From the NCBI RefSeq assembly GCF_030445035.2, contig NC_080683.1, forward strand, positions 123,365,225 to 123,429,224: DNA of 64,000 nucleotides. Direction: 5' to 3'. Each line of letters starts with the position of its first letter. Position 1 is the first letter of the stretch. The DNA comes from Dasypus novemcinctus. Lineage: Eukaryota > Chordata > Mammalia > Cingulata > Dasypodidae. The position numbers and the translations under genes were made by a program. Below the pieces are notes generated by a model. It had not been told where the DNA came from, searched no databases, and saw nothing but the letters and a program-made list of their open reading frames with translations. Shown here in pieces: positions 46,428-59,424 of the stretch.

Positions 46428-47386
46428 GTCAGCAGAAGGCTCTGGGTTCTGGACTTCGAGGTTCTTGGCTTATGTCACATAAAAGAATTTAAGGACATGC
46501 CATAGGGTAGGCAAGGGAGTACAGAGTTTATTAAGATATCAGAAAAGGGGAGCAGATGTGGCTCAAGTGACAGAGCTTCCGCCTACCCTATGGAAGGACT
46601 TGCGTTCAATCCCTGGGGCTTCCTGGTGAAAAAGAAGAAAAGGAAGTGTGCCCACATGGCAAGCCAGTGCCCACACAAGTGCCTGCATGAGTGCCCGCAT
46701 GGTGAGCCAGTACCCCATGCAAGTGAGTCATGAAGCAAGATGATGACACATTAAAAGAGAGACAAGGGGAGAGTCAAGGTGAAGCACAACAGAAATCAGG
46801 AACTGAGGTGGCACAATTGACAGGGAGACCCTCTCCCCATCAGAGGTCCCCAGGATCAAATCCCAGTGAATCCTAGAGGACAGAAAATAAGAAGAGAAGA
46901 CAACACAGACAGCAAAGACAGCAGGGAGGGAGGAGGAAAAGGGGGGAGAATAAATAAATAAATAAAACTTAAAAAAGAAAAGATACCAGAAAAGACTACA
47001 CAACTGAGCACCCGACCTGAGAGATAGATTGCAGGCATGCTGCGGGGGCAGACGTGTGAGTGCGGCCCCGGGTTAGCCCTTTTAAAGACCTATACCACTC
47101 TCCCTTCAAAATGTTGGGGAGGGGCTCCAGCTGCTCTCACTGGTTGCCCCACTTGTAGGCTCTGGGGACCAACGGGGAGGCCTGTCGTTTGGAGATACCT
47201 GAGGCTTCCGCTTGGCCCCGGAAAGAGTTCCAAATGGGACCCTGTGGCCAGGGCCTCTCCAGCTCTCTTAGTATGGGTCACTCACAGCCTTGTTCTCTGC
47301 TGCCCGTTGTTCCCCGCCGCCGCATTCTGCCAGGTCTCAGCTGCCCCCTCTTCCCCGTTTCAACCTGCCTCATGGGGCATTTAACA
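46428..47386 (-). mobile_element. ERV LTR (class I-like), split by a SINE
   Basis: Read on the minus strand it starts TGTTAAATGCCCCATGAGGC, has a TTTAAAAGG TATA-like box and an AATAAA signal (46527-46532 on the + strand), and ends TTCTGCTGACA. Without the inserted SINE it is about 510 bases. No matching flank duplication was evident. It is a fossil with no coding part recognised. Confidence 0.6.
46547..46979 (+). mobile_element. Two-headed DAS-type SINE
   Basis: Head 1 has GTGGCTCAAGTGACAGAGC with GCGTTCAATCCC. A second head-like part near 46800-46870 has GATCAAATCCC. The tail is AATAAATAAATAAATAAAAC. A 14-base duplication (46533-46546 and 46980-46993, one difference) flanks it within the LTR. 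Confidence 0.85.
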
Positions 47387-48770
47387 GTTTGATTACTACA
47401 TGTCTGGTTGTGGCTCTCTTCAAGTTTACCCTGTTCGGGGTTCATTGGGTTTATTGAATGTGCCTGTTCATGACTTTCTTTAAATTTGGGGAGTTTCTGC
47501 CATGATTTCTTTGAATCTTCCTTCTGTCCCTTTCTCTCTTTCTTCTCCTTCGGAGACTTCAATAATCTGTATAGTGGTACACCTGATGTGTCCTGTAGAT
47601 CTTGTGAGCCATGTTCAGTTTTTTTTTTTCAATCTTTTTCTTTCTGCCGCTCAGCCTGAATCATGTCAATTGTCTTGTCTCTGAGATCCCTGACTCTTTC
47701 CTCTGCCAGCTCTGATCTCTGTTGCTACTCTCTGGGGAGTTTTTCATTTCAGTTATTGTGGTTTTCAACTCCAGTACTTCTGTTTGGTGCCTTTTTAAAA
47801 TTTTTATTTCCTTATTGAGATTCTCAAATTTCTTACACCCTTTAATTCTTTCCCCCGTGTTTTCCTTTTTTCTTCTTGAACACATTGAGTTTTTGTTTTC
47901 TTAAGCCTTTGTCCTGTGTGTCAAAGTCTGATCTTCTTCATTGATGGTTTCTGGATTTTATCTTGTTCCTTTGAACGGGTCATTTCCTGCTTCTTTGTTT
48001 TCTTGTATTCTTTTGTGACACACTGTATATATTTGCATTTTTAAGAGTTAATTCTGGGATTTAGTCCTCAAGTTGTCTTTTCCTTATGTTTGTACCCAGC
48101 CAGTGATCTGAGACATCCTTGAGTTCCAGAAACTAACAAAACCAACAAACTCCAAGCAAAAACCATGTTTCACAGCCTTTGCAAACTGGCCCTGCATTGC
48201 TGGTGCTCTCCTCCAGAGTCTGTCCCTCCTGTCAAGGTGAAGGCAAACTGCAGGGTTCTCTCCTTTTTATCTGAGGCCTGAGACTTACCTTAGGCTTGTG
48301 CTTGCTCCTCAGTGTAAGAATCCCCATTTGCAGGAATTTGAATGCTCCCTCTACTTCTTGTAAAATAGACAACCCCACTCCTGGGCGCTCAATTATATGG
48401 CTGAAAGCAGGTCATCATTTGCTCCAGGCCAGTTTGATTAGTTGTTACTCTAGTTTTTGCTGCCTGCCAACTGCTTCTGCCTGCAGGGGGAGTTCTGGGA
48501 GAGTGAGCCAGAGACGAGTTTCCTAGTTCAGTCTTCCCTGTTGCCACTCAATCGATTTGCACCAAGGTACAGGCACCCCACTGTGTGCATAGGGATTACT
48601 CGGCTCTCTCTGGAATAGGTCCAGGACCCCACAATCCCACAAGAGGAGTGCAGGCTGGCTCCAGGCCCCATGGGGTGGGAGGTGGGGGTGGGGCCAGCAA
48701 GGGTGGCCCGAATTTCTTCTACTGTTTTTTTTTTCAAGCTTCTTAGATCTTTATTTTTTTTTCCAAATTC
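47387..48770 (-). mobile_element. Old L1 5' UTR/ORF1 fragment
   Basis: On the minus strand, 47885-47661 translates to a coiled-coil stretch including EIKILKRHQTEVLELKTTIT, typical of L1 ORF1. 48050-48700 resembles the 5' UTR. ORF2 is not attached. Confidence 0.65.
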
Positions 48771-48784
48771 TACTCAATTTATTC

Positions 48785-50460
48785 ATTTTTAAAAAGATAT
48801 TACATTAAAAAAATATGAGGTCCCCATTCACCCCCACCGCCCCCACTCCACCACTCCCCCTACAGTAACACTCTCCCCCATCCATTGCGTCTGGTAAGTA
48901 CATCTCTGGGCATCGCTGCACCCCATGTCCCATGTTCCACACCATAGCCCACACTTTCCCACGTTCCATCCAGTGGGCCATGGGAGGACATACAACATCC
49001 AGCAATTGTCCCTGGAGCACCACCCAGGACAACTCCAAGTCCCGAGAATGCCTCCACATCTCATCTCTTCCTCCCATTCCCCGCACCCAGCAGCCACCAT
49101 GGCCACTTTTTCCACACCAATGCCACATTTTCTCGATTATTAACCACAATAGTTCATGAATGGGATATCATTAAGTCCACTCTGATCCTTACTGTATTCC
49201 TCCTTCCTGTGGACCTTGGCTTGGTTGTGTTCATTCCACATCTATGTCAAGAGGAGGCTTAGATTCCACATGGATACTGGATGCAATCCTCCTGCTTTCA
49301 GTTGTAGGCACTCTAGGCTCCATGGTGTGGTGGTTGACATTCTTCAACTCCATGTTAGCTGAGTGGGGTAAATCCAATAAATCAGAGTGTAGGAGATGAA
49401 GTCTGTTGAGCCTCAGGGCCTGGCTATCATATTGTCAGTCCAGAGATTCAAATCCCCTAGATATATCTTAAGCCCCAGCACCAACTACAATTTCAGTAAA
49501 ATAGCATGAAAGGCTTGTGAAAAGAGATCCCATCTGAGTCCAGCTCCATCACGCAGAAACACCAGCTCCAAAGAAGGGCCAAATGGCATGGCAGTGAACC
49601 CCATCTGCCATGACCATAGAACCTGTGGGTCTCTTTAACCCTCAAAAGGACCAATATCTGGGGTTGTATCTACTTTATCTGTCTCTGAGACTCTGCTCAG
49701 GTGTGCATAAGGGCAATCCTTCTGACAACCTCCAGACTCTTTTTTAGAAACTCATAGCCATATGAACTCATTTGTCCTTTCCATTTCCCCCTTACTTTAG
49801 GTCAAACAGCATTTTTAACTCCTGTTATTATATGTAGACAGGGATATTCTGCTGGTCCGCGTTGAACCTTTAATTCAAGGTCATTTTCTAGTTACATCAT
49901 CAGCTGGTACTTGGTAGTGATCCCTCGGTGCCAGGAAGGCTCATCCCTGGGTGTCATGTCCCACGCTGGGGGGAAGGCATTGCATTTACATGCTGAGTTT
50001 GGCTTTGAGACTGTCCACATTTGAGTAACATGGAGGCTGTCAGGAGGGAACTCTTAGGCACAGTGCTGCTCTAGGCCTTGTTCTTATTTCAGGTGTATAG
50101 GCTCACAAGCATAGTCATTAGTATCAGGGGCTCACTGTTGGACCCTCATTTCTTCCTGGTCCTTACCATTGCTCCTGGGGGACTGCCGCTGCTCCCCTAG
50201 GGACCATGACAGAGCTCCCCCTGGCCAGGAACCCAGTACCCCCCCAGCTGTTGTTTTTAATTGTTTCCACTATGAGTATACCCAAACATTTCCATGCACT
50301 CTGGACACATGCCCTGTATAACTCCCTGTCAACCATATATTGCCTGTCCATAACATCCCATACCAGTATTCCTCCGCTGCCATTGTTGAACCACTCTGTG
50401 ATCCAAAACTTCCTGAAAAGTGAAGCCCAATATAATGTCAGTTTCCCTTACTAGTAAAAT
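48785..50460 (-). mobile_element. L1 3' UTR copy, 5'-truncated
   Basis: It aligns by eye with 51947-53520 over nearly its whole length, for example GGTGTCATGTCCCACGCTGG in both. It consists of 3' UTR only and was truncated on insertion. It is interrupted or followed by other L1 tails. Confidence 0.9.
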
Positions 50461-50770
50461 GGAATATAGCGATGTTTTTTGTTCATTTGTTTGTTTTTTA
50501 TTTTTTATTTTCTCTCTTTATTTATTTTTAATGTTATATTAAAAAAATATGAGGTCCCCTTATACCCCCTACCCCCTTCACCCCACTCCTCCCAAATCAA
50601 CAACCTCTTTCTACTTTTTTTTAAATATGCATTTTGTTGACTCAGCCTTCTAGTTACTGCAATCCTGTAACTGATTTTGGGGATTCTGAGGAAAATGGCT
50701 TTGCCTAATTTTTGCTGGTTGTACAAAGATCCTGGAGCATCTTGTGCCACCATCTTGGTCAACCAGGAGC
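50461..50770 (-). mobile_element. L1 3' tail and possible L1 5' UTR piece
   Basis: 50520-50620 carries the L1 terminal motif in reverse (ATATTAAAAAAATATGAGGT). 50630-50770 resembles the reverse of an L1 5' UTR end, with CACCATCTTGGTC. Confidence 0.55.
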
Positions 50771-51550
50771 TGCTACTCTGTTATGAGTTATCAGACCACA
50801 GGGCATAGCTTTCTGTCTGGAGGTCTTTAGTGCACCCAGTGCGAGGACCACCTACTTCTTTTCCTTTTCTTTTTAATAGCTGATCTCAACAATCTGCTTT
50901 GGCCTGGGAATGAAAGAACAATGGCTTACATTGATGAAATGCCTTCTACTTCCCCCACCATGCATAGGCGTAGGGCAGCAGGACAAGGAGAGGACAGAGG
51001 ACTAGGAGCCCCTGTACAGTTTCTCGTGGAGAAGCCTCCCCCCGCTCCCACGTTGACATCTGAAGTTCACGATAATGAAGCTGACCTTCCCGCTCTGCTC
51101 CCCAGTCTCACCTCACCCAGGTGACCCTCCCGCTCTGCTCCCCAGTCTCACCTCACCCAGGTGACCCTCCCGCTCTGCTCCCCAGTCTCACCTCACCCAG
51201 GTGACCCTCCCGCTCTGCTCCCCAGTCTCACCTCACCTAGGTGACCCTCCCGCTCTGCTCCCCAGTCTCACCTCACCCAGGGTGCTAAGCTCGTATCTCA
51301 GCATCAATGTATGAGTTCGTCTTGTAAACACAACCTGCTTTTCCTCCGGGAACCCAACTCTTTCCTCATCTAAGGATGCATGATTCTTGTAAAGCTGTCT
51401 TCCGACCTCGCACTGGACCGTCAGAATATCGCATGTCTTTGATGACTGCGATGGGCTCAAGGGAAAATGTGCGACATAGTCCAGGCGACTCAGATTCAGG
51501 GAGACATTCTCAGGGGCTTCTAGGAGGCTTGAAGGCGTTAGAAGGTAGGA
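50771..51550. other. Unassigned segment with acceptor-like tract and short open frame
   Basis: A pyrimidine tract ending TTTTTAATAG at about 50879 is followed by a stop-free + frame to the TGA at 51122-51124, containing MAYIDEMPSTSPTMHRRR and VEKPPPAPTLTSEVH. I recognise no family. It could be an exon-like relic or chance. The 40-base array starts within it; 51282-51550 shows nothing. Confidence 0.3.
51081..51281. repeat. 40-base minisatellite, 5 copies
   Basis: Units GTGACCCTCCCGCTCTGCTC plus CCCAGTCTCACCTCACCCAG are nearly identical, with only two or three differences in total. Confidence 0.95.
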
Positions 51551-51946
51551 CTTTTTTTTTTTTTAAGCACTTTTTTGAGATATATTCACATACCATACAA
51601 TCTATTCAAAGTGTACAATCAATGGCTTTTAATATAATCATAGTGTTGTGCATTCATCACCACAAAAAAATTAAAAACAATTTCATTACTCCAAAAAGAA
51701 AATCTCCACAGTCACTTAGTAGTCACTTCTCAATCCCTCTATCCTTCCCCAGCCCTACATAGCTGCTAATTTAATTCTATCATTATATATTGATTTATAT
51801 TTACATTTTATATAAATGGAATCATACAAGACATACTACTTTGTGTCTGGTTTCTTTCACCTGACATAATGTGTTTTTTTATAATATTAATATCTCGTAA
51901 CACTAACACATATTTGTTCAGTTTCAAGAAAAAAGTCTTTTTTTTT

Positions 51947-54560
51947 AATTAAAAATTACATTAAAAAAATATGAGGTCCCATTCAACCCCCCCGCCCCCA
52001 CCCCCCACTCCCCCCACTGCAACACTCTCTCCCATCATCGTGACACATCCATTGCACCTGGTAAGTACATCTCTGAGCATCACTGCACCCCTAGTCAATG
52101 GTCCACATCATAGCCCACACTCTCCCATGTTCCATCCAGTGGGCCCTGGGGGGATCTACAATGTCCCGTAATTGTCCGTGAAGCACCACCCAGGACATCT
52201 CCTCGTCCCGAAAACGCCTCCACATCTCATCTCTTCCTCCCATTCCCCAAACCCAGCAGCCACCATGGCTACCCTTCCCACACCCATTCCACATTTTCTC
52301 TGTGGACATTGGATTGGTTGTGTCCATTGCACATCTATGTCAAGTGGGGGCTTAGATTCCACATGGATACTGGATGCACTCCTCCTGCTTTCAGTTGTAG
52401 ACACTCTAGGCTCCATGATGTGGTGGTTGACCTTCTTCAACTCGATGTTAGCTGAGTGGGGTAAGTCCAATAAATCAAAGTGTAGGAGCTGAAGTCTGTT
52501 GAGGCTCTGGGCCTGGGTGTCATATTATCAGTCCAGAGATTCAAAACCCCTAAATATATCTAAAACCCCAGCACCAACTACAATTCCATTAAAGTAGCAT
52601 GCAAGTCTTGTGAAAAGAGATCCCCTCTGAGTCCAATTCCATCATGCAGAAACACCAGCTCCAAAGAAGGGCCATCTTCCATGGCAGTGAACCCCATCTG
52701 CCATGACCATAGGACCCGTGGGTCTCTTTATCCCTCAAAAGAACCAATACCTGGGGTTGTATCTACTTTATCTGTCTCTCAGACTCTGCTCAGTTGTGCA
52801 TAAGGGCATTCCTTCTGACAACCTCCAGACTCTTTTTTAGAGACTCATAGCCTTATATTCTCATTTCTCCTTTCCATTTCCCCCTTACATTAGGTCAAAC
52901 AGCATTTTGAAGTCATGTTATTATATGTAGACAGGGATATTCTGCTGATCCGTGTTGAACCTTTAATTCAAGGTCCCTTTCTAGTTGCCTCTTCAGCTGA
53001 TATGTGGTAGTGATCCCTCGGTGCCAGGGAGGCTCATCCCCGGGTGTCATGTCCCACGCTGGGGGGACTGCACTGCATTTACATGCTGAGTTTGGCTGTG
53101 AGAGTGGCCACATTTGAGTAACATGAAGGCTGTCAGGAGGAAACTCCCAGGCACAATGCTACTCTAGGCCTTATTCTTATTGCAGGTGTATAGGCTCAAA
53201 AGCATAGCCATAAGTATCAGGAGCCCACTGTTGGGCCCTCCTTCCTTCCTGGTTCTTGCCGTTGCACCTGGGGGACTGCCGCTGCTCCCCCAGGGTCCAT
53301 GACAGTGGCCCCCCGGCCAGGGGCCCAGTACCCCCCCCAGCTATTGTTTTTAATTGTTTCCACTATGAGTATATCTAGACATTACTATATACCCTGGGCA
53401 TATGCCCTGTATAACTCCCTGTCAACCATATATATCCTGTCAATAACATCCTATATCAGTATTCCTCCGCTGCCATTGTTGAACCACTCTGTGATCCAAA
53501 ACTTCCTGTAAAGTCAATCCCAACATAATGTCAGCTTCACAAGAGTCTTAGATCACCGAAATTCATATATACAATATACAGTACTTCCCCAGATTCACCA
53601 TAAAACCTTTTCCCTTCCACAGCGATAATCACTTAACTTGTTTGTATCATATTTCCTGAAACTGATGTACAGATTCCGAGACAATAGCTTTCAAACAAGA
53701 TGACATCTGTGCTTACTATGGGTCCATACTTTAGGTTGTACAGTTTTCTAACTTTTTTAGTTATCCTATGTTTTGCCTTATGGTTTACATTATTAGTCTG
53801 TCATCCCCTATATGTTTTTGGAGTAATATTACATGTTTTATATTCATCTTCGTGTACTCTCACAAAACTCCTCTCTTGCCCCCATATTTACCTTGTTTCC
53901 ATCCATTCCAAATCCATTTTCCCCTCCCCTTGGGGCCCACAACGCCAGCCAATCTCGATTTCCTGAGAGGCCATGTCCAGAGATACTTGCAGCAGTATTC
54001 AGGGCCTGACTTTCTCAACTGCCCTAATGCCCTGGGAGCCATCCTTTCTCACTAGAGATACAGTTCTCTCTATTTGACGGCATTAGTCCTCCCCAGGATG
54101 TGGGTCCACCCCACCTCTTACTTCTTGGGTCTCTTCCCAATGGTACAACCCACCTTGGCAAAATGAGCCTTCAGCTATTCGCCGAGTCCGTCCTGCATCA
54201 GACCATACCCACTGAGCATCCTAAACAGGTAACCCTCCTACTTATACTTTGATACGATTTTCTCAACATTTTGTTCTCAACGAACACCTGACGCTCTCCC
54301 ATGTTCGTATGTTGCCCCTCCCTCCCCCCAATTTTTGGACAATATTACCCCTCTGCCCATCCCCAGCCCCCCTCAAACCCACAAAGCCCCACCCGAAGGT
54401 AACCCCTTGCCCCCATTTTGTCCCTTCTTTGTGCTCATACTTACCGCCAGCTCATTACAGATTCCACCCCTACAGACGTTAACTCACATCCTTCCTCCAC
54501 CCCCCAATTTCCTGTAAGCCTCTTTTCCGGTGTCTAGCTCTCTGAGGCAGTTTGCTTATT
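51947..54560 (-). other. 2.6-kb 3' UTR of the full-length L1
   Basis: It extends from the original ORF2 stop position (54561-54563) to the poly-A. Near its end is a G-rich block on the L1 strand (C-rich at about 51986-52018), like the polypurine tract of other mammalian L1 3' UTRs. It contains no long open frame of its own. Confidence 0.8.
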
Positions 54561-54950
54561 TCATATCATTGAGGTCATGCAGTATTTGTCCTTCAATGCC
54601 TGGGTTGTTTCACTCAACATAAGATTCTCAAGGTTCATCCATGTTATCACGTGTGATTGTAGTGTATTTGTTCTAACAGCCGAGTAGTATTCCATTGTGT
54701 GTATGTATCACATTTTATTGATCCACTCGTCTGTTGATGGACATTTGGGTTGATTCCAACTTTTGGCGATAGTAAACAATGCTGCTATGAACATTGGTGT
54801 ACATATATCGGTTTGTGTACTTGTTTTCAGTTCTGATGGGTATATACCCAGCAGTGGTATTGCTGGGTCATATGGCAAATCTATGGTTAGTTTTTTGAGA
54901 AACCGCCAAACTGTCCTGCAGAATGGTTGGATCCTTCTGCATTCCCACCA

Positions 54951-57900
54951 TCAGTGAATGAGTGTTCCCCTTTCTTCACATCCTCTCCAGCATTTGTATT
55001 CTTCTGTTTTTTTCATAGCTGCCAATCTTATGGGAGTAAGATGGTATCTCATTGTAGTTTTGATTTGCATTTCCCTGATAGCTAGAGATTTGGAACATTT
55101 TTTCATGTGCTTTTTAGCCATTTGTATTTCTTCTTTGGAGAATTGTCTGTTTAAATCTTTTCCCCATTTTTTAAATGGGTTGTTTATCTTTTTGTTTTCA
55201 AGATTTAAGAGTTCTTTATATATGCAAGTTATAAGCCTCTTATCAGATATATGGTTGCCAAATATTTTCTCCCATTGTGTGGGTTCCCTTTTTACTTTCT
55301 TGACAAACTCCTTTGAGGTGCAGAAGGCTTTAATTTTGAGGAAGTCCCATTTATCTATTTGTTCTTTTGCTGCTCGTGCTTTTGGTGTGAAGTTCATAAA
55401 GCCATTTCCTATTACAAGGTCCTGTAGATGTTTCCCTACACTTCTTTCCAATATCTTTATGGTCTTGGCTCTTATATTTAGGTCTTTGATCCATCTTGAG
55501 TTGATCTTTGTATAAGGTGTGAGATGGTAATCCTCTTTCATTCTTCTACATATGGCTATCCAGTTCTCCAGGCACCATTTGTTGAATAGGCCACTCTCTC
55601 CAAGTTGAGAGTGTTTGGTGGCTTTATCGAATATTATATGGCTATATACCTGAGGTTCTATATCTGAACTTTCAATTCGATTCCATTGGTCTGTGTGTCT
55701 CTCCTTATGCCAATACCATGCTGTTTTCACTACTGTAGCTTTGTAGTATGTTTTGAAGTCAGGAAGTGTGATTCCTCCTATTTCGTTTTTCTTTTTCAAT
55801 ATGTCTTTGGCTATTCGGGGCCTCTTTCCTTTCCAAATAAATTTCATAGTTGGTTTTTCTAGTTCCTTAAAGAAGGCTGTGTTGATTTTTATTGGGATTG
55901 CATTGAATGTGTAGATCAGTTTTGGTAGGATAGACAGCTTAATAATATTCAGTCTTCCTATCCATGAACAAGGAATATTCTTCCATTTATTTAGGTCTTC
56001 TTTGATTTCCTTGAACAGTCTTGTATAGTTCTCGGTGTATAGGTTTTTTACCTCTTTAGTTAAATTTATTCCTAAGTATTTGATTTTTTTATTTACTATT
56101 GTGAATGGTATTTGTTTCTTGATTTCCTCCTGATCTTGCTCATTATTGGTGTACAGAAATGCTACTGATTTTTGCGCATTGATCTTATAACCTGCGACTT
56201 TGCTAAACTCATTTATGAGTTCTAGGAGCTTTGTTGTAGATCTCTCAGGGTTTTCTATGTATAGGATCATGTCATCTGCAAATAATGAAATTTTGACTTC
56301 TTCCCTTCCAATTTGAATGCCTTTTATATCTGGTTCTTGTCTCAGTGCTCGAGCAAGTACTTCCAAGACATTGTTAAATAGGAGCGGAGACAATGGGCAT
56401 CCTTGTCTTGTTCCTGAGTTTAGAGGAAAGGATTTCAGGATTTCGCCATTGTAAACAATGTTGGCTGTAGGTTTTTCATATATACTCTTTATCATGTTCA
56501 AAAAATGTCCTTGTATTCCGATCTTTTGGAGTGTTTTTATCAGGAAGGGGTGCTGTATTTTGTCAAATGCCTTTTCTGCATCTATAGATATAATCATGTG
56601 GTTTTTTTCCTTCAATCTGTTTATATGGTGTATCACATTAACTGATTTTCTTATGTTGAACCATCCTTGCATACCTGGAATAAATCCCACTTGGTCATGG
56701 TGTATAATTCGTTTAATGTGTTGTTGAATATGATTAGCAAGTATTTTGTTAAGTATTTTTGCATCTAGGTTCATTAGAGAAATTGGTCTGTAATTTTCCT
56801 TTCTTGTGGTGTCTTTATTTGGCTTTGGTACTAGTATAATGTTGGCCTCATAGAAGGAGTTCGGCAATGTTCCTTCTGTTTCGATTTTTTGGAATAGTTT
56901 CAACAGGATTGGTGTTAGTTCTTTCCGGAATGTTTTGTAGAATTCACCTGTGAAGCCGTCTGGCCCTGGGCTCTTCTTAGTTGGGAGATTTTTAATGACT
57001 GCTTCTATCTCTTTGATTATGATTGGTTTGTTAAGATCCTCAATTTCTTCTTTCATCAATATGGGCTGCTTATGTGTTTCTAGGAATTTGTCCATTTCCT
57101 CTAAATTGTCATTTTTGTTGGAATATAGTTTTTCAAAGTATCCTCTTATGATAGTCTTTATTTCTGTGGGATCAGTGGTGATATCACCTTTCTCATTTCT
57201 TATTTTGTGTATTTGCATCTTTTCTCTTTTTTTCTTTGTTAGTCTCGCTAAAGGTTTGTCAATTTTGTTGATCTTCTCAAAAAACCAGCTCTTGCTCTTG
57301 TTTATTTTTTCAAGTGCTTTCTTATTTTCTATTTCATTTAGTTCTGCTCTTATCTTTGTTATTTCCTTCCTTCTTCTTCCTGTTGGGTTACTTTGTTGTT
57401 GTTTTTCTAATTCCATCAAAAGAGCAGTTAGTTCTTCAATTTTTGCTCTTTCTTCTTTTTTGATATGTGAATTTATGGCTATAAATTTCCCTCTCAGTAC
57501 TGCTTTTGCTGCATCCCATAAATTTTGGTATGTTGTGTTATCATTATCATTTGATTCAAGGTAGTCATTGATTTCTTTTGAGATTTCCTCTTTGACCCAC
57601 TGTTTTTCTAAGAGTGTGCTGTTTAATTTCCAAATTGTGGTGTGAAGTCTGGGCCTCCGTCCCTTGCAAATTTCCAGCTTCACTCCACTGTGATCAGAGA
57701 TATTGTTTTGTATGATTTTGATCTTTCTGAATTCATTAAGCCTTTCTTTGTGGCCTAGCATATGGTCTATCTTGGAGAATGTTCCGTGTGCGCTTGAGAA
57801 AAATGTATATCCTGCTGTGTTTGGGTATAATGATCTATATATGTCTATTAGATCCGGCTCTTCTAGTATACTGTCCAAATGTTTTGTTTCTTTAGTGATT

Positions 57901-58472
57901 CTCTTTTGAGATGTTCTGTCCAGATTTGATAGTGGTGTATTAAAATCCCCCACTATAATTGTAGATGCATCTATTTTTTCACTTAGTTTTTCCAGCGTTT
58001 GTCTCACGTATTTAGCCGCACCCTTGTTAGGAGCATAAATATTTATGATCGTTCGATCTTGACAGATTGTCCCTTTCTCTAAAATGTAGTATCCTTCTTT
58101 GTCTCTCACAATTGTTTCGCATTTAAAGTCTATTTTGTCTGATATTAATATAGCTACTCCTGCCTTTTTTTGGTTATTGTTTTCTTGTATGATTGTTTTC
58201 CAGCCATTCACTTTCAACCTCCATGAGTCTCTGGGTCTAAGATGTGTCTCTTGTAGACAGCATATAGATGGGTCATATTTCCTTATCCAGTGTCCCAGTC
58301 TGAATCTTTTGATAGGTGAGTTTAATCCATTGACATTCAGTGTTATTACATTCAGAGAATTATTTGTGGTAGCCATATTTTGGTTGGATTTGTGTTTGTT
58401 ATATTTTGTTTGTAATATTTTATTTTCCCTTTCTATTTTTGTCTTTTTTGTTGTTCTTACACTCTCCTCCAT
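54951..58472 (-). CDS. L1 ORF2 protein (endonuclease and reverse transcriptase), C-terminus cut
   Basis: The open frame has 1173 codons. By alignment the true start is probably Met33 (58376), in [20 protein letters not shown]. Domains: APE-type endonuclease about 40-270, with catalytic N46, E75, D176, N178, D236 and H261 all present; linker 270-480; reverse transcriptase about 490-880, with D631 ([13 protein letters not shown]) and FADD at 731-734; C-terminal region to 1173. The protein nicks target DNA and copies L1 RNA at the site. The frame ends at a TGA (54951-54953) where related copies have TGT for the first cysteine after LIH in [13 protein letters not shown](C)WWEC. This removes about 129 codons and half of the cysteine motif. 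A second TGA (54708-54710) replaces a Trp. The full protein would be about 1270 residues, close to human ORF2p. Confidence 0.93.
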   Translation of the reverse strand: MEESVRTTKKTKIERENKILQTKYNKHKSNQNMATTNNSLNVITLNVNGLNSPIKRFRLGHWIRKYDPSICCLQETHLRPRDSWRLKVNGWKTIIQENNNQKKAGVAILISDKIDFKCETIVRDKEGYYILEKGTICQDRTIINIYAPNKGAAKYVRQTLEKLSEKIDASTIIVGDFNTPLSNLDRTSQKRITKETKHLDSILEEPDLIDIYRSLYPNTAGYTFFSSAHGTFSKIDHMLGHKERLNEFRKIKIIQNNISDHSGVKLEICKGRRPRLHTTIWKLNSTLLEKQWVKEEISKEINDYLESNDNDNTTYQNLWDAAKAVLRGKFIAINSHIKKEERAKIEELTALLMELEKQQQSNPTGRRRKEITKIRAELNEIENKKALEKINKSKSWFFEKINKIDKPLARLTKKKREKMQIHKIRNEKGDITTDPTEIKTIIRGYFEKLYSNKNDNLEEMDKFLETHKQPILMKEEIEDLNKPIIIKEIEAVIKNLPTKKSPGPDGFTGEFYKTFRKELTPILLKLFQKIETEGTLPNSFYEANIILVPKPNKDTTRKENYRPISLMNLDAKILNKILANHIQQHIKRIIHHDQVGFIPGMQGWFNIRKSVNVIHHINRLKEKNHMIISIDAEKAFDKIQHPFLIKTLQKIGIQGHFLNMIKSIYEKPTANIVYNGEILKSFPLNSGTRQGCPLSPLLFNNVLEVLARALRQEPDIKGIQIGREEVKISLFADDMILYIENPERSTTKLLELINEFSKVAGYKINAQKSVAFLYTNNEQDQEEIKKQIPFTIVNKKIKYLGINLTKEVKNLYTENYTRLFKEIKEDLNKWKNIPCSWIGRLNIIKLSILPKLIYTFNAIPIKINTAFFKELEKPTMKFIWKGKRPRIAKDILKKKNEIGGITLPDFKTYYKATVVKTAWYWHKERHTDQWNRIESSDIEPQVYSHIIFDKATKHSQLGESGLFNKWCLENWIAICRRMKEDYHLTPYTKINSRWIKDLNIRAKTIKILERSVGKHLQDLVIGNGFMNFTPKARAAKEQIDKWDFLKIKAFCTSKEFVKKVKREPTQWEKIFGNHISDKRLITCIYKELLNLENKKINNPFKKWGKDLNRQFSKEEIQMAKKHMKKCSKSLAIREMQIKTTMRYHLTPIRLAAMKKTEEYKCWRGCEERGTLIH

Positions 58473-58608
58473 CTCTGACTGTCCTGTTTTTTCCTTTCTT
58501 CCTGCAGAACTCCCTTAAGAATTTCTTGAAGGGGAGGTTTCTTGTTGATATACTCTTTCAGTTTCTGTTTATCTGTGAATATTTTGAACTCTCCATCATT
58601 TTTGAATG

Positions 58609-59424
58609 CTAGTTTAGCTGGATAGAGTATTCTTGTTTGGAAATTTTTTCCTTTAGTACCTTGACTATATCATACCACTGCCTTCTTGCCTCCATCATTT
58701 CAGATGAGAAATCAGCACTTAATCTTATGGAGCTTCCCTTGTATGTGATGTTTTTCTTTTCTCTTGCTGCTTTTAGAATTTTCTCTTTGTCTTGAGCGTT
58801 GGATAATTTGACAAGTATATATCTTGGGGTGGGCCTGTTGGGGTTTATGACCAGTGGAGTGCTCTGTGCTTCTTGGATATGTACATCTGTCTCTTTCAGT
58901 AGATTTGGGAAGTTTCCAGTCATTATTTCCTGCAACACTCCTTCTGACCCCTTTCCCTTCTCTTCTCCTTCTGGAACGCCTATAATGCGTATGTTTGAGC
59001 ATTTTGCATTATCATTCAGGTCCCTAAGTCCTATCTGGATTTTTTCTACCTTTTTATTGACCACTTCTACTATCTGTTTGATTTCCAATGTACTGTCTTC
59101 CACATCACTAATTCTCTGCTCTGCCTCTTCTAGTCTGCTGATATTAGCTGCAAGTGTATTTTTGATTTCTTGGATTGTGGTGTTCATTTCCATCATATCT
59201 GTTATTTTTTTGCACATGTCTGCAATTTCCCCTCCAAGTGTTGTCTTCATGTTGTTAACCTCTTTCATTACTTCATCAAATTTGTCAGTGATAAATGTTC
59301 TGAGATCTTTCATTGCTTGTGTGAAGATCTGTTCCCCTTCCTGATTTTTAGTTTGTTGATTGGATTCAGCCATGTTTTCCTGATTACTGGTTTGATTTGT
59401 ATTTTTTTGTTGCTGTCTTGTCAT
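58609..59424 (-). CDS. L1 ORF1 protein, frameshifted near the C-terminus
   Basis: The 271-codon frame starts MTRQQQKNTNQTSNQ. It has a basic and polar N-terminus, a coiled coil (about 40-135, with IQEIKNTLAANISRLEEAEQ) for trimerisation, an RRM-like core (NIRIIGVPEGEEK, about 145-205) and the start of the C-terminal domain (PRYILVKLS, IRLSADFSSEMM). ORF1p binds L1 RNA as a chaperone. At the run of six A on the coding strand (58644-58649) one A seems to be missing compared with related copies. The next frame continues NFQTRILYPAKLAFKNDGEF and so on for about 60 codons to a TAA at 58457-58459, overlapping the ORF2 frame start. The complete protein would be around 325 residues. Confidence 0.9.
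   Translation of the reverse strand: MTRQQQKNTNQTSNQENMAESNQQTKNQEGEQIFTQAMKDLRTFITDKFDEVMKEVNNMKTTLGGEIADMCKKITDMMEMNTTIQEIKNTLAANISRLEEAEQRISDVEDSTLEIKQIVEVVNKKVEKIQIGLRDLNDNAKCSNIRIIGVPEGEEKGKGSEGVLQEIMTGNFPNLLKETDVHIQEAQSTPLVINPNRPTPRYILVKLSNAQDKEKILKAAREKKNITYKGSSIRLSADFSSEMMEARRQWYDIVKVLKEKISKQEYSIQLN

Noticed and set aside
54958-59344. Plus-strand open frames of about 180-205 codons opposite L1 ORF1 and ORF2
   Set aside because: They lie antisense to well-identified L1 proteins and show no independent similarity.
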